Positions 36,622 to 45,286 of a DNA stretch of 64,000 nucleotides are shown piece after piece. This DNA comes from Corynebacterium mustelae (GTDB lineage Bacteria > Actinomycetota > Actinomycetes > Mycobacteriales > Mycobacteriaceae), in NCBI RefSeq assembly GCF_001020985.1, contig NZ_CP011542.1:2480001-2544000 (forward strand), read 5' to 3'. How positions within the stretch are numbered: position 1 is the first letter of the stretch; each line of letters begins with the position of its first letter. The position numbers and the translations under genes are program-made. Below the pieces are notes generated by a model that searched no databases, was not told where the DNA came from, and saw only the letters and a list, made by a program, of their open reading frames with translations.

Positions 36622-38246
36622 CTGTCATCGGGTGTTGGTACGATGCGCCCGTCGGCGATGGACAGGCTGCGATCAGCGAGCCGGGCAACCTGTCGATCGT
36701 GGGTGGAATAAACTACGGTGGCAGGTATATCCATTAGCAATGACATCACCGTGATTGCGGTATTGGTATCCAACGCTGAGGTTGGCTCATCAACCACAAT
36801 GATGGGTGCTTTTTGAATAATCGCCCGGATTATAGCGATCCGCTGGCGCTCCCCACCGGATACCCCGCTATTGGCGGCCCCGACCTCCCGCCGCAATCCG
36901 GACTGACTCGCAAAATCGAATAAGCCACACTGCCGCAGCAACTCAATTAGTTCAGAATCGGTTGGTGGCTCCGCAACTCCAAGTAAGAGGTTTTCTTTTA
37001 GGGTTCCGGGCAAAAGATTCGGTTCTTGTTCCACGTAGGCCACGGTGCCGCGCAAGTCAAACAGTGACTGGTCTGCGATGGTGGCGCCGTCGACAAGTAT
37101 GGTGCCGGAGGTAGGTTGATAGAACCTAAGCGGCAAGGACAACATCGTGCTTTTGCCGGACCCGGATGGCCCCATTAATGCGACTTTCTCCCCGGCACGC
37201 ACATCAAGGTTTGTGTCGCTCAGCACCTGCGCATCGCGGAAACCGTAGCTAACGCTGCGAAATTCAAACGGAAACGCCGCAGCTATCGGCGCTTTGTGCT
37301 TGTCGACGCTTCCGCGCGTCGGCTCGATATCCTCAATGGGCAAGGTGAAAAGCTCTTTAATCCGCACCATCGCCCCTTTCGCCTCAAAGAACGACGAAAA
37401 CGCGACTGACACCTGCCCGATCGGAGCCATGACGACAAATAGCGCGGTGGCGAACACCACCAATTGTTCCGTGGAAATCGCCCCACGTGATACCCGTATT
37501 GCGTCCACCACAAGCACCACGATTAGGGCAACATACCCGGTCAGAGTACTCAACGGCATGAGTATCGCCTCAACGACATTCATCTTCTTGCGCGCCTGGT
37601 AGCAACTGGTGATTTCCTGGTCGAGCAACCCCACGACGGTGCGTTCCGCCCGCAGCGATTTAATAGTGCGAATCACGCTCAACGAGTTTTGAAAGATCTC
37701 GCCTAACCGGGACAGATGGTCTTGGACGGTTTGGGATAAGCTACCGATCCGGCTTGACGCCGCGGCGATAATCCCGATTGATAGCCCCACGACGACAACT
37801 ACCACGAGCAACAGCACCATATCGACAACAGCGCCGATCACTATCGTTATGCCACCGATTGTGTCAACCAATGCGGAGGAAAACGCGGTGCTCACGATGG
37901 TCGTGTCACTTGTAATCCGGGTAACGAAACCACCAGCGCCGCGTTTTTCGTATTCAGCGACGGTCAGCGCCATCAAGTGACGACTGAGCTTCCGGCGCAA
38001 TTCTCGCACAGCTTTATCCGCCGCCAACGACGAAACAAACATTGTGAGCCCGCTGAGTATTGCGCCCCCGACCAGCACACCGAGCAGCGTTATCAGCGGT
38101 GCTGTGATCTCACCGCTACCAGCGGCGGTCAGAAGCATCCCGACATAAGCAGGTTGCAAAAGCGTGACAGCTGTCGTCAACAGCGAAAATACAACCGCAA
38201 GTGCAATGAGCTTGCGGTTGGTTTTAATAAGAAATGCGAAATTCAA
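36618..38246 (-). CDS. ABC exporter half-transporter, fused membrane and ATPase domains
   Basis: A 542-residue half-transporter: six membrane helices (about residues 10-290) and a C-terminal ATPase with Walker A GPSGSGKST, Q-loop VAYVEQEPN, signature VSGGERQR, Walker B IIVVDEPTSALD and the switch His in YSTHDRQ. It resembles lipid, peptide or multidrug exporters of the MsbA/LagD group; a lone gene implies a homodimer. Substrate unknown. It lies downstream of a 90-residue membrane protein read in the same direction. Confidence 0.92.
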   Translation of the reverse strand: MNFAFLIKTNRKLIALAVVFSLLTTAVTLLQPAYVGMLLTAAGSGEITAPLITLLGVLVGGAILSGLTMFVSSLAADKAVRELRRKLSRHLMALTVAEYEKRGAGGFVTRITSDTTIVSTAFSSALVDTIGGITIVIGAVVDMVLLLVVVVVVGLSIGIIAAASSRIGSLSQTVQDHLSRLGEIFQNSLSVIRTIKSLRAERTVVGLLDQEITSCYQARKKMNVVEAILMPLSTLTGYVALIVVLVVDAIRVSRGAISTEQLVVFATALFVVMAPIGQVSVAFSSFFEAKGAMVRIKELFTLPIEDIEPTRGSVDKHKAPIAAAFPFEFRSVSYGFRDAQVLSDTNLDVRAGEKVALMGPSGSGKSTMLSLPLRFYQPTSGTILVDGATIADQSLFDLRGTVAYVEQEPNLLPGTLKENLLLGVAEPPTDSELIELLRQCGLFDFASQSGLRREVGAANSGVSGGERQRIAIIRAIIQKAPIIVVDEPTSALDTNTAITVMSLLMDIPATVVYSTHDRQVARLADRSLSIADGRIVPTPDDS

Positions 38247-38357
38247 ACGTTCCTCCCATCGGAGTTAGAGTGAATGAGGCACTGGCACCCGGTTGGCGTT
38301 TTGGTTAGTCGTGCGCGGCAAGAATCGGCTGCACCCGAAACCCTCCGTGGAATCGCG

Positions 38358-38630
38358 TTAGCGTGGTTTCTTCGGGATTGCCAAGCCGACGGCCATTCCG
38401 ATGCTTAATCCGATTGACATGGACATTAGGCTCCACATGGACGCACCGGGGTTCCCGCCAGGTAACACGAACACCATCACAGCAGTACCAATGAGCATGC
38501 CGAGTAACATTCCTTCGCCCATGTAGGTACCGTTCGATTCTTTCTCCCCCGCACCAGTAGCTTCGGACAGAGAAGCATCGGTTTGCGCAGTTACATCACG
38601 AACATCACGGTTGTCAGCTTCGTTATTCAT
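38358..38630 (-). CDS. small glycine-rich two-helix membrane protein
   Basis: A 90-residue protein, MNNEADNRDVRDVTAQ..., with an acidic N-terminus and two small-residue-rich helices (GEGMLLGMLIGTAVMVFVLP and MSMSIGLSIGMAVGLAI) ending KKPR. The G/M pattern suggests tight helix packing. It lies 112 bases upstream of the ABC exporter. Family unknown. Confidence 0.55.
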   Translation of the reverse strand: MNNEADNRDVRDVTAQTDASLSEATGAGEKESNGTYMGEGMLLGMLIGTAVMVFVLPGGNPGASMWSLMSMSIGLSIGMAVGLAIPKKPR

Positions 38631-38770
38631 TTCGCTTTCCGTTTCACCTCGAATCACAGGTCGTGGCTGCCAGGCTACCAAAGCCTTACTGATCTGTCTG
38701 AAGCAGCACTGTTACTGAATCGAAGAAAAATTAGTTAGGATACCCGTGGCTGCACCAAAAGCCCCTAGTC

Positions 38771-39325
38771 TCAAACGATTTCGGAATTATCTCCGCCCTC
38801 TTTAGCTAGGTGATCAGAATGTTTCAGTTCCCTCAACGAACCACCATCTGGGAATAAATACCGTGCGACGATAGCAGCCAACCCCACGATCTGGACTACT
38901 ACCGCAGTAAAATACGCCACAACCATAGGTGATTCAGCTGTGCCTTTGCAAACCAACGCAATCATCGTTCCATTTGCAACCACAAGCGAAAAAGCACAGC
39001 TGAAGATAATTGCCCAGAAAAATACCCAACGTTGCTCATTATCAGCTTTTTTACGGTTTAATTCTTCTTGTGCTTGCGCCTCAATATATCGACGTGTTTT
39101 AGACGCCTCTTCAGAAATGCTAACGTCTTCCGTTGCGATTTCTTCAAAAACTCTATTCTCCGCAGTTGTCCCGTTACGCCCAGCGTCACGGACAGATTCG
39201 TTGAGGCGCCGTTTCAGTTCTTTAACCGAATCAACGTCGGAAACCTTTATTTGTAGCTCTGCGTCCTCAGCAATTCCATGCGCAACGGGGTTTTCTTCGC
39301 AATAACGCTCGCTAGGAGTGTTCAA
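38771..39325 (-). CDS. two-helix membrane protein paired with an ImmA/IrrE peptidase
   Basis: A 184-residue protein with a long charged, helical N-terminal part (about 1-100, VKELKRRLNESVRDAG, EEASKTRRYIEAQAQEELNRK), two membrane helices (WVFFWAIIFSCAFSLVVANG and MVVAYFTAVVVQIVGLAAIVA) and a short cytoplasmic tail. It has the shape of SLATT/2TM effector-type proteins but I cannot confirm the family. It starts six bases after the peptidase stop, so the pair is one transcript. Confidence 0.65.
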   Translation of the reverse strand: MNTPSERYCEENPVAHGIAEDAELQIKVSDVDSVKELKRRLNESVRDAGRNGTTAENRVFEEIATEDVSISEEASKTRRYIEAQAQEELNRKKADNEQRWVFFWAIIFSCAFSLVVANGTMIALVCKGTAESPMVVAYFTAVVVQIVGLAAIVARYLFPDGGSLRELKHSDHLAKEGGDNSEIV

Positions 39326-39330
39326 TTAAG

Positions 39331-39867
39331 CTACACACCCGCCAGTTCTTCCGGCTCGTGAACTTGTAGTCGACGAAATCTCTTTTCCACCGCAGATAAT
39401 GAAACACCGAATTTATTCGCAACCGCGTATTTGCCATCTTCAAAGTACGCCGTCAAAAATGGAAGCGCTGGCATCAGGAGCTCACATGCAAACTCATCAG
39501 CGAAAAACTCGTGAAGACCGTCTCGTTCTTGGCGATCCGAACGTTGATCCCGGTAATCCATAAAAGAATACTCTGGATCGTCATCATAGACGACGCGCCG
39601 GTCAACAAGGTGCCCGATTTCATGCGCCAATGTAAACCGCTGCCGAGTCAAGGTGTCATTGGAGTTGATGAATATATTGGCAAATGCATCGCTAGGCTCG
39701 CGAATGATAAATCCAGCGAGATTCTTCTCAAGATTTGCAAAATAGACTTCCGCGCCAAGCTCAAGAGCTATCTTTTCCAAATCTGCTGTTCCACTCCGAC
39801 CCACCTCGAAGCCACGCCGAATTTCCTTTGCTTCCCGACGGGCTCGTTGATAAATCATTTCCGCCAT
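39331..39867 (-). CDS. ImmA/IrrE family metallopeptidase
   Basis: A 178-residue zinc protease with HEIGH (LAHEIGHLVDRRVV, near residue 85-89) and a downstream glutamate in FFADEFACELLMP. A basic C-terminal segment with KFGVSLSAVEKRFRRL may recognise DNA or protein. ImmA and IrrE members cleave repressors to switch on mobile elements or stress responses; here the partner repressor is not visible. The ATG at 39867 has AAGGAGGTG upstream. First gene of a two-gene unit with the two-helix membrane protein. Confidence 0.85.
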   Translation of the reverse strand: MAEMIYQRARREAKEIRRGFEVGRSGTADLEKIALELGAEVYFANLEKNLAGFIIREPSDAFANIFINSNDTLTRQRFTLAHEIGHLVDRRVVYDDDPEYSFMDYRDQRSDRQERDGLHEFFADEFACELLMPALPFLTAYFEDGKYAVANKFGVSLSAVEKRFRRLQVHEPEELAGV

Positions 39868-39957
39868 TTGATACACCTCCTTGCTGATGCCCCTGAGTGT
39901 ACCGAGCACACCTGACATAAATCCATGTTTAGGTAAGGAGACTTGGCATTTTGACGT

Positions 39958-39996
39958 AAAAACCTCAACTCGCCCAAGTTGGCAGGTTGAGGTTTT
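39958..39996 (-). terminator. bidirectional terminator beside tRNA-Met
   Basis: AACCTCAAC and GTTGAGGTT pair and are flanked by A and T runs on either side. It lies just beyond the 3' end of tRNA-Met on the minus strand. Confidence 0.8.
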
Positions 39997-40002
39997 TGTA
40001 AG

Positions 40003-40076
40003 TGGGGCCACCGGGGCTCGAACCCGGGACCAACGGATTATGAGTCCGTAGCTCTAACCGACTGAGCTATAGCCCC
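40003..40076 (-). tRNA. tRNA with CAT anticodon, probably elongator Met
   Basis: 74-nt cloverleaf on the minus strand: GGGGCTA acceptor, anticodon loop CTCATAA (CAT), T arm CCGGGTTCGAGCCCCGG. It is not initiator tRNA (no CGCGGGG start). Methionine versus lysidine-modified isoleucine cannot be told by the anticodon alone. Confidence 0.9.
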
Positions 40077-40110
40077 ACGCGCTTCTAGCGCACGCTTAGG
40101 AAGTATAGCC

Positions 40111-40197
40111 ATGTCGGTGCAGAAAAAACCAGCCGAGGGCCCACCCCATTCCCCCGCGATGGAAAATTCGTTAAAGAAAATGCTCCCTGCCTGCTAA
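40111..40197 (+). CDS. possible 28-residue small protein
   Basis: ATG 40111 has AGGAAG seven bases upstream and reads MSVQKKPAEGPPHSPAMENS then LKKMLPAC and a stop. It is short and could be chance; it stands between tRNA-Met and tRNA-Asn. Confidence 0.25.
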   Translation: MSVQKKPAEGPPHSPAMENSLKKMLPAC

Positions 40198-40280
40198 TTT
40201 GCTTAGTTTCTTAGGGTGGATGTATAGTTTTCAACGTTGCCAGGAAGCAAAGCACGTTAAGGCTTCATGGTGATGGTTAT

Positions 40281-40353
40281 TCCCCCATAGCTCAATTGGC
40301 AGAGCATTCGACTGTTAATCGAAGGGTTACTGGTTCGAGTCCAGTTGGGGGAG
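40281..40353 (+). tRNA. tRNA-Asn (GTT)
   Basis: 73-nt cloverleaf, acceptor TCCCCCA paired with TGGGGGA, anticodon loop CTGTTAA (GTT), T loop TTCGAGT, discriminator G. Confidence 0.97.
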
Positions 40354-40366
40354 CTTTTCATTTTAG

Positions 40367-40390
40367 GCCACCATAATCGGTGGTCTTTTT
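40367..40390 (+). terminator. terminator after tRNA-Asn
   Basis: CCACC/GGTGG stem followed by CTTTTT, 13 bases after the tRNA. Confidence 0.75.
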
Positions 40391-40473
40391 CGTTGTTTGC
40401 GGTGGTTTTTGTGGGTAAGGTTGGAATCCTCACCCTAAAAGTTATTTTTAAAGAAAGTGTGTCAACTTTTATT

Positions 40474-40722
40474 ATGATTCAGTTCGTTATTGGTGCCGCC
40501 GCAGGATATGTTTTTGGAACCAAAGCTGGGCGCAAACGGTACGAACAAATAAAAAAGGGGTATCAAGCCGCCGTGCAGTCCCCTGTAACGAAGCAGGTTC
40601 TCACCACTACCCGCCGGGTCATTGCCAACAAAATTGACCCACAGCCCCGAATGAAGGAAGTAAAAAACGTAAAGAAGTCTCGTTCTGAAGACATCACAAT
40701 TTTCGAACCCGATTCAGATTAA
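40474..40722 (+). CDS. YtxH-like small protein
   Basis: An 82-residue protein beginning MIQFVIGAAAGYVFGTKAGR, a short hydrophobic glycine-rich helix followed by KAGRKRYEQIKKGY, a pattern seen in YtxH-type and related actinobacterial proteins. The rest is basic and polar. Start ATG 40474 with a weak ribosome binding site; the frame upstream runs out of the tRNA terminator. Role unknown, perhaps envelope stress. A terminator follows directly. Confidence 0.72.
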   Translation: MIQFVIGAAAGYVFGTKAGRKRYEQIKKGYQAAVQSPVTKQVLTTTRRVIANKIDPQPRMKEVKNVKKSRSEDITIFEPDSD

Positions 40723-40743
40723 AACCGGCTTTAGGCGGTTTTG
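40721..40743 (+). terminator. terminator after the YtxH-like gene
   Basis: AAAACCG paired with CGGTTTT, ending in T residues. Confidence 0.75.
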
Positions 40744-40822
40744 TACCGCAATTATATTGATTCTTCCCATATAATCGCTGGGACTAGGTTCTCCCCTTCC
40801 ACTTGAAAGGTTGCTGGAATAC

Positions 40823-41383
40823 ATGATTCGCAACTTCCACCGTTCCATTCTCTCTGCCGCAAGCATCGCGGTTGTCGGTATTGGGTTAGCTGCTTGTTCA
40901 CCACCAAATGAAGTCGATTCTGACGTTAAGGTAGATACTGCTTCTTCGGTAGCCGCACCTGTATCTTCTGCCGCCAGCAGCTCCGCAGCACCGTCGAGCG
41001 TCGCAAAGCCTGCGGCAGCACCAGTGGAGGTAAAGGTTTCTAAAACTGAAAATGTTATGGAAGGCGAAGCGCTGACCATTAACATTGCAGGTTTGAATAC
41101 AGCTAGCGGTTACTACGCTGCCATTTGTGCAGCCGAGAACCCGGCTGGCCCACCTGCCTGCACCGGCACTCTAACCGACCCCAGTACCGCAGCATGGATT
41201 AACAACAAGGGCACTGGCACAGTCGCGCTTAACGACGACGGCACCGCAGTCGTTGAGCTTACCGCAACTGCCATAGGTGATGGTCTAGATTGCTCCACCG
41301 ATAAGTGCGTTGTCAAGGTCTTTGGCGATCACTCCGAAGGTTTCCGCGATGTTGCAGCTGTTCCGGTAACCTTTGCTTCCTAA
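40823..41383 (+). CDS. lipoprotein with neocarzinostatin-like beta domain
   Basis: A 186-residue lipoprotein: signal peptide with lipobox GLAAC (Cys near residue 25), an Ala/Ser-rich linker (VAAPVSSAASSSAAPSS), then a beta-sandwich with VKVSKTENVMEGEALTINIA and GLNTASGYYAAICAAE, resembling neocarzinostatin-type and other immunoglobulin-like surface domains. Four Cys in the domain may form disulfides. It starts at ATG 40823. It is probably a surface-anchored protein; ligand unknown. Confidence 0.8.
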   Translation: MIRNFHRSILSAASIAVVGIGLAACSPPNEVDSDVKVDTASSVAAPVSSAASSSAAPSSVAKPAAAPVEVKVSKTENVMEGEALTINIAGLNTASGYYAAICAAENPAGPPACTGTLTDPSTAAWINNKGTGTVALNDDGTAVVELTATAIGDGLDCSTDKCVVKVFGDHSEGFRDVAAVPVTFAS

Positions 41384-41399
41384 ATCCGACATATTACAA

Positions 41400-41438
41400 A
41401 GCCGGTAGGTGAGTATTAGCTCCCCTGCTGGCTCTTTT
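41400..41438 (+). terminator. terminator after the lipoprotein gene
   Basis: AGCCGGTAGG pairs with CCTGCTGGCT, with one mismatch, followed by CTTTTCTTT. Confidence 0.7.
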
Positions 41439-41605
41439 CTTTGCCCTCATCGCCGCAGTTTGCTGCGCGGCATGCAGGTCTCGAATAGGAATACCTGGCA
41501 GATACGCATTTTCTGGACAATCAACTGCCTATTGGTGCTGAAATTATAGGAACGGGGCATCATTAAATCTCCCACAATGCGGGTCGCTCGTGCAGTTTTA
41601 CGGCC

Positions 41606-41667
41606 AACTCGACCTTTCCATGGTTCGACGGGCAGTTTCGTGGCTTGGGCTTAAGAAAAGTCGAGTT
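41606..41667. repeat. 62-bp inverted-repeat element, copy E
   Basis: Arms AACTCGACCTTTCC and GAAAAGTCGAGTT, 62 bases overall. Read on the other strand its interior has CACGAAAC near the middle, as in copy D. Confidence 0.75.
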
Positions 41668-41781
41668 GGTCTTGCCACACAAGCTGACTGCTATTTATCA
41701 CGCCTCGTCATGTGTTTTCTTAGGTATGCTTGGGGTAGCTAGCACAGCTTGAGGTAATGATCAGATACTGAGGAGGCAACA

Positions 41782-41961
41782 ATGAAGGATCATAAAGGCA
41801 ACAGCACTGTTGTGACGTGGATTCTAGTTGCGCTTCTAGCTGCGATCTTCATCGGCAACGTGCTGATCAATGATGCTCATCAATCAACTTTTATTAGCTG
41901 CTCAATGATTGCCGCTCTCGCCGCGTTGGCATTTGTAGGCTTTCGGCAACACGGAAGTTAA
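41782..41961 (+). CDS. 59-residue small membrane protein
   Basis: ATG 41782 follows a perfect AGGAGG (41771-41776). The product has two membrane helices (VVTWILVALLAAIFIGNVLI and FISCSMIAALAALAFVGF) with a short polar loop NDAHQST. The stop is at 41961, 17 bases before the convergent dnaG gene ends. A membrane hairpin of unknown function; the strong ribosome binding site and clean topology make it credible. Confidence 0.7.
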   Translation: MKDHKGNSTVVTWILVALLAAIFIGNVLINDAHQSTFISCSMIAALAALAFVGFRQHGS

Positions 41962-41977
41962 ATTAATGCCCGCGAGG

Positions 41978-43876
41978 TCACTTAAACGCCCGCTCTAAAA
42001 GTTCCCGGCGCGCTTGTTCCAAGGCAATGAGGTCTGTGAACATGGCGTTGTACGCCTGTTCGTCTTCGCTTGGGCGCATGCGTTGCAGTTTGCTTTTCAG
42101 CAAGGCGATTTGATTACCCACTCGTTGTTCATGTAGCCGAGACAGGGTGCGGTCGGTGTGCTGCATGAGGTTATCGGAGTCAGATTGGATGGGTTCGACG
42201 ATCAATTCCGAGACAAGGGAACGGCCAATAATGTCGTCGATTTCCGAGGCAACGTGTGCCACCCACTCCTGTTGATTATCAGCTGCGGCGCAACCGCCAG
42301 CTTTGGCGATGGCTTGGCGGACCACACGATAGGTCTCGAAGCTGAATGCATCGTCAGGGAGCCCGTCGAAATACGCACCAGCAGCGTGAGGGAATTGCAG
42401 GGCAAGTTTGAGGCTTTCACGTTCCGGCCACAGTCGAGGGTCGCGGCGGTTGGGCTGCGGCAGCATTGCTTGGGTGGGGGCTTGATTATTCACAGTGGCG
42501 GTATCGAAACGTTTGGCGCGGCGTGGTTCTTGGTTGCGTTTGGGTTTGCGCGCCTCTTCCCGCACTCGTTGTAAAACATCAGCTTCGTTGTGCCATCCGA
42601 CCCAGCCGCAGAGCTGCCGTGCATATTCGGTTTGTAGTGCTTTGTCATGAATGTCCGCGACAATAGGGATTGTGCGGCGCAGGGCTTGAAGGCGGCCTTC
42701 AACGGAGTCGAGTGGGTAGTCCGCGATGATAGTGCGGATGATGAATTCAAACATGGGTACCCGGGTTGCCACGAGGTCGCGCACCGCGGTGTCGCCTTTT
42801 TTCAGGCGGAGGTCGCAGGGGTCCATGCCTTGTGGGGCGACCGCGACGAAGGACTGGCCGGTGAATTTTTGGTCTCCTTCGAATGCCCGCATGGCGGCTT
42901 TCTGTCCGGCTTCGTCGCCGTCAAAGGTGTAGATGAGTTCACCTCTAAAGTAATTGTCGTCAAGCATGAGGCGCCGGATCATTTGGAGGTGCTCGTCACC
43001 AAAGGCGGTGCCGCAGGATGCAACGGCAGTGGTGATTCCGGCAGCATGCATGGCCATGACATCGGTATAGCCTTCCACCACTACACATTGGTGGCGGGTG
43101 GCAATGTCTTTTTTCGCCATGTCTAATCCAAAAAGAACTTTGGATTTTTTATATAGCAATGTTTCTGGGGTATTCATGTATTTGCCCAGGTTGTCGTCGT
43201 CGAAAAGCTTGCGGGCACCGAACCCGATAACGTCGCCGGAGGTGTTTTTAATCGGCCATAACAATCGGCGATGGAATCGATCAATCGGACCGCGTTTTCC
43301 CATGGTGGAAAGCCCAGCCGCTTCTAGTTCCTTGAAGCTAAAGCGTTTAAGCAAGTGTTTGGTCAGAGTATCCCAGCCTTCTGGTGCGTATCCGCATTCG
43401 AATGCGTATATGTGTTCTTTGGAAAAACCACGATCAAGTAGAAATTGCCGGGCTACTGCGGCCCGCGGGGTTTCTAATTGCTCCCGGTAGAACTGGTGGG
43501 CTGCCCGATTTGCCTCGATGAGACGTTTACGGGTGCCTGGTTCGACGGCTGGGGCACCGGTACTGCCGCCTTGGTAGTTAATCCGGTAGTGAATGCGCTC
43601 AGCAACCGCCTCGACTGCTTCGGGAAAGCTTAGATGTTCTACCTCCATGAGGAAGGTAAAAACATCCCCGCCTTTGCCTGTGGAAAAGCAGTGGAAGTAG
43701 CCGTGGTTGGGTCGGACGTGAAACGACGGGGTTTTTTCGTCCTTGAAGGGGCTCAATCCTTTGAGGGAGTCCGCGCCAGCGGGTTTCAGCTGGACATATT
43801 CCGACACGATGTCTTCGATCGCCACTTGTTCACGAATCGCTTGGATATCAGAATCGGGAATGCGTCCTTTTGCCAT
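41978..43876 (-). CDS. dnaG: DNA primase DnaG, zinc ligands lost
   Basis: A 632-residue primase. The N-terminal CHC2 domain keeps its fold residues (SLKGL, PSFHV, HCF), but the usual four ligands read Ser42, Lys45, Cys63 and Thr66, so only one Cys is left and zinc binding is unlikely. The TOPRIM core follows, with VVEGYTDVMAMHAAG (Glu near 265) and YTFDGDEAGQKAAMRAF (Asp pair). The C-terminal helicase-binding domain ends with ALEQARRELLERAF. It starts at ATG 43876 (MAKGRIPDSDIQAIRE). In most bacteria the zinc domain takes part in template recognition. Related corynebacterial primases may share this change, which I cannot verify here. Confidence 0.95.
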   Translation of the reverse strand: MAKGRIPDSDIQAIREQVAIEDIVSEYVQLKPAGADSLKGLSPFKDEKTPSFHVRPNHGYFHCFSTGKGGDVFTFLMEVEHLSFPEAVEAVAERIHYRINYQGGSTGAPAVEPGTRKRLIEANRAAHQFYREQLETPRAAVARQFLLDRGFSKEHIYAFECGYAPEGWDTLTKHLLKRFSFKELEAAGLSTMGKRGPIDRFHRRLLWPIKNTSGDVIGFGARKLFDDDNLGKYMNTPETLLYKKSKVLFGLDMAKKDIATRHQCVVVEGYTDVMAMHAAGITTAVASCGTAFGDEHLQMIRRLMLDDNYFRGELIYTFDGDEAGQKAAMRAFEGDQKFTGQSFVAVAPQGMDPCDLRLKKGDTAVRDLVATRVPMFEFIIRTIIADYPLDSVEGRLQALRRTIPIVADIHDKALQTEYARQLCGWVGWHNEADVLQRVREEARKPKRNQEPRRAKRFDTATVNNQAPTQAMLPQPNRRDPRLWPERESLKLALQFPHAAGAYFDGLPDDAFSFETYRVVRQAIAKAGGCAAADNQQEWVAHVASEIDDIIGRSLVSELIVEPIQSDSDNLMQHTDRTLSRLHEQRVGNQIALLKSKLQRMRPSEDEQAYNAMFTDLIALEQARRELLERAFK

Positions 43877-44064
43877 GCTGTATAGATTACCCGCTGTGTC
43901 TAACTGAACGATTTTTTAAAATGCTTTTCGACGCCCCACCGACGCCATTTCCGCAGGCAAAAGCCCTGTTTTCAGTAGATATACAGCTGTAGCGCACGAA
44001 CACCACAAGGATTTTTTACTCGGATGTAACCTCGTGTTAACCCCGCCGGGCCACAGTGGTAGGC

Positions 44065-45102
44065 ATGCGTTTAAAAAACAGTGATACTCGACCCATTGGC
44101 CAGTTCAATGCCAATGAAGCAGAAAAAATCCGACAGTATATCCGAAAGGAAGGGGCGAAATTCCTCCAGGATCCTAATGTCACCTCCGTCGGAATCGGTT
44201 TTAAAACCACCGATGGGAAACCCACCGGAGAAGTGGCGATTCAATTCACCGTTGCAAAGAAGCTCAGTCCCCAAGATCTGGAAAAATCGGCATCTACGTT
44301 GTTGCCGGAGTCCATCGAGTTCGATCAACTTGTCGTGCCAACCGATGTGGTGGAAGCAGATTTCGCACCCAGTGTTGGCACCTCCACCACAAAAACGCTA
44401 GCGCCGCAACAAGTAAGCGACCCGGAACGAACGAAACGCCGGGATCCGGTTGTGCCCGGAATAAGCATTGGTAATCTCAACACTTCGGCAGGTACGCTCG
44501 GCGCCATCGTCTACGACAACACGACGAAAGCTGCTGTGGGGCTCAGCAATTGGCATGTACTACATGGCCCGGATTCTGAGGTAGGTATTACCACCGTGCA
44601 GCCAGGTGCGCATGACGATCCGAATACATCAAAGAACACGTTGGGGAAATTGCTACGGTCACATTTAAGCGAAGCAGGTGACTGCGCAATCACTTCCATC
44701 GAACAACGCGCATTTGACCCCACTGTGCTGCAATTAGGGGTTATTCCTGACTCGATCGGTGATCCGGAATTAGGGGATAAAATCATCAAATCAGGTCGCA
44801 CAACTGGGGTAACCGAGGGTGTGGTGCAACGCGTTGACGTACTCACCCGAATCGACTTCGGCGGAAACGTTGGAGAGAAAAACGTGCTTGGTTTCGAAAT
44901 TGCGCCTGCCGCAGCTGGCGGCACCGTCAGCGAGGGCGGCGATTCCGGCTCCGTGTGGCTATATCAAAACCCCGACGGATCCACATCCACCACCCTGGTC
45001 GGCCTGCACTTCGCTGGCAGTATCGCAGGCCCCTCGGTGGGAATTGCGTGTTTGCCAGAATCGGTTTTCGCCAAGCTGAATGTCAGCATTAAACCCACAT
45101 AG
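44065..45102 (+). CDS. trypsin-fold serine protease-like protein (Nal1-like), no signal peptide
   Basis: A 345-residue protein. The triad is readable as SNWHVL (His), GDCAIT (Asp) and GDSGSVW (Ser). The N-terminal 90 residues (EAEKIRQYIRKEGAKFLQDP, VTSVGIGFKTTDGKPTGEVA) match the alpha/beta region found before the protease domain in Nal1-like proteins. No signal peptide is present, so it should act in the cytoplasm. Start ATG 44065, or GTG 44056. It stands alone between dnaG and glmS. Substrate unknown. Confidence 0.8.
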   Translation: MRLKNSDTRPIGQFNANEAEKIRQYIRKEGAKFLQDPNVTSVGIGFKTTDGKPTGEVAIQFTVAKKLSPQDLEKSASTLLPESIEFDQLVVPTDVVEADFAPSVGTSTTKTLAPQQVSDPERTKRRDPVVPGISIGNLNTSAGTLGAIVYDNTTKAAVGLSNWHVLHGPDSEVGITTVQPGAHDDPNTSKNTLGKLLRSHLSEAGDCAITSIEQRAFDPTVLQLGVIPDSIGDPELGDKIIKSGRTTGVTEGVVQRVDVLTRIDFGGNVGEKNVLGFEIAPAAAGGTVSEGGDSGSVWLYQNPDGSTSTTLVGLHFAGSIAGPSVGIACLPESVFAKLNVSIKPT

Positions 45103-45286
45103 CCGACTTAGGCGCTAGGGGCAGGCCGCTTATTACTTAGCGGAAAATGAGTTGAACGACCACTTCAATCCCCTGCCCCACCGTTTCTCGCCAAAGGCGA
45201 CGCCAGCCACGCCGAATCGCGCTGATTCTCCGTGGGGGCTCAGCATTATGATGTTGCTTTGCGACGCGGCGGCGCTTCGATTTCAC
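45103..45286. other. short non-coding stretch before glmS end
   Basis: GGGGCAGG (45118-45125) and CCTGCCCC (45172-45179) pair across a long loop; possibly a weak terminator shared by two convergent genes. Nothing else seen. Confidence 0.35.

Noticed and set aside
39928..39947. DtxR-like box ahead of the ImmA/IrrE gene
   Set aside because: TTTAGGTAAGGAGACTTGG matches only the left half of the consensus.
36200..40076. Genomic island integrated at tRNA-Met
   Set aside because: No duplicate of the tRNA 3' end was found towards 36 kb and no integrase is present.
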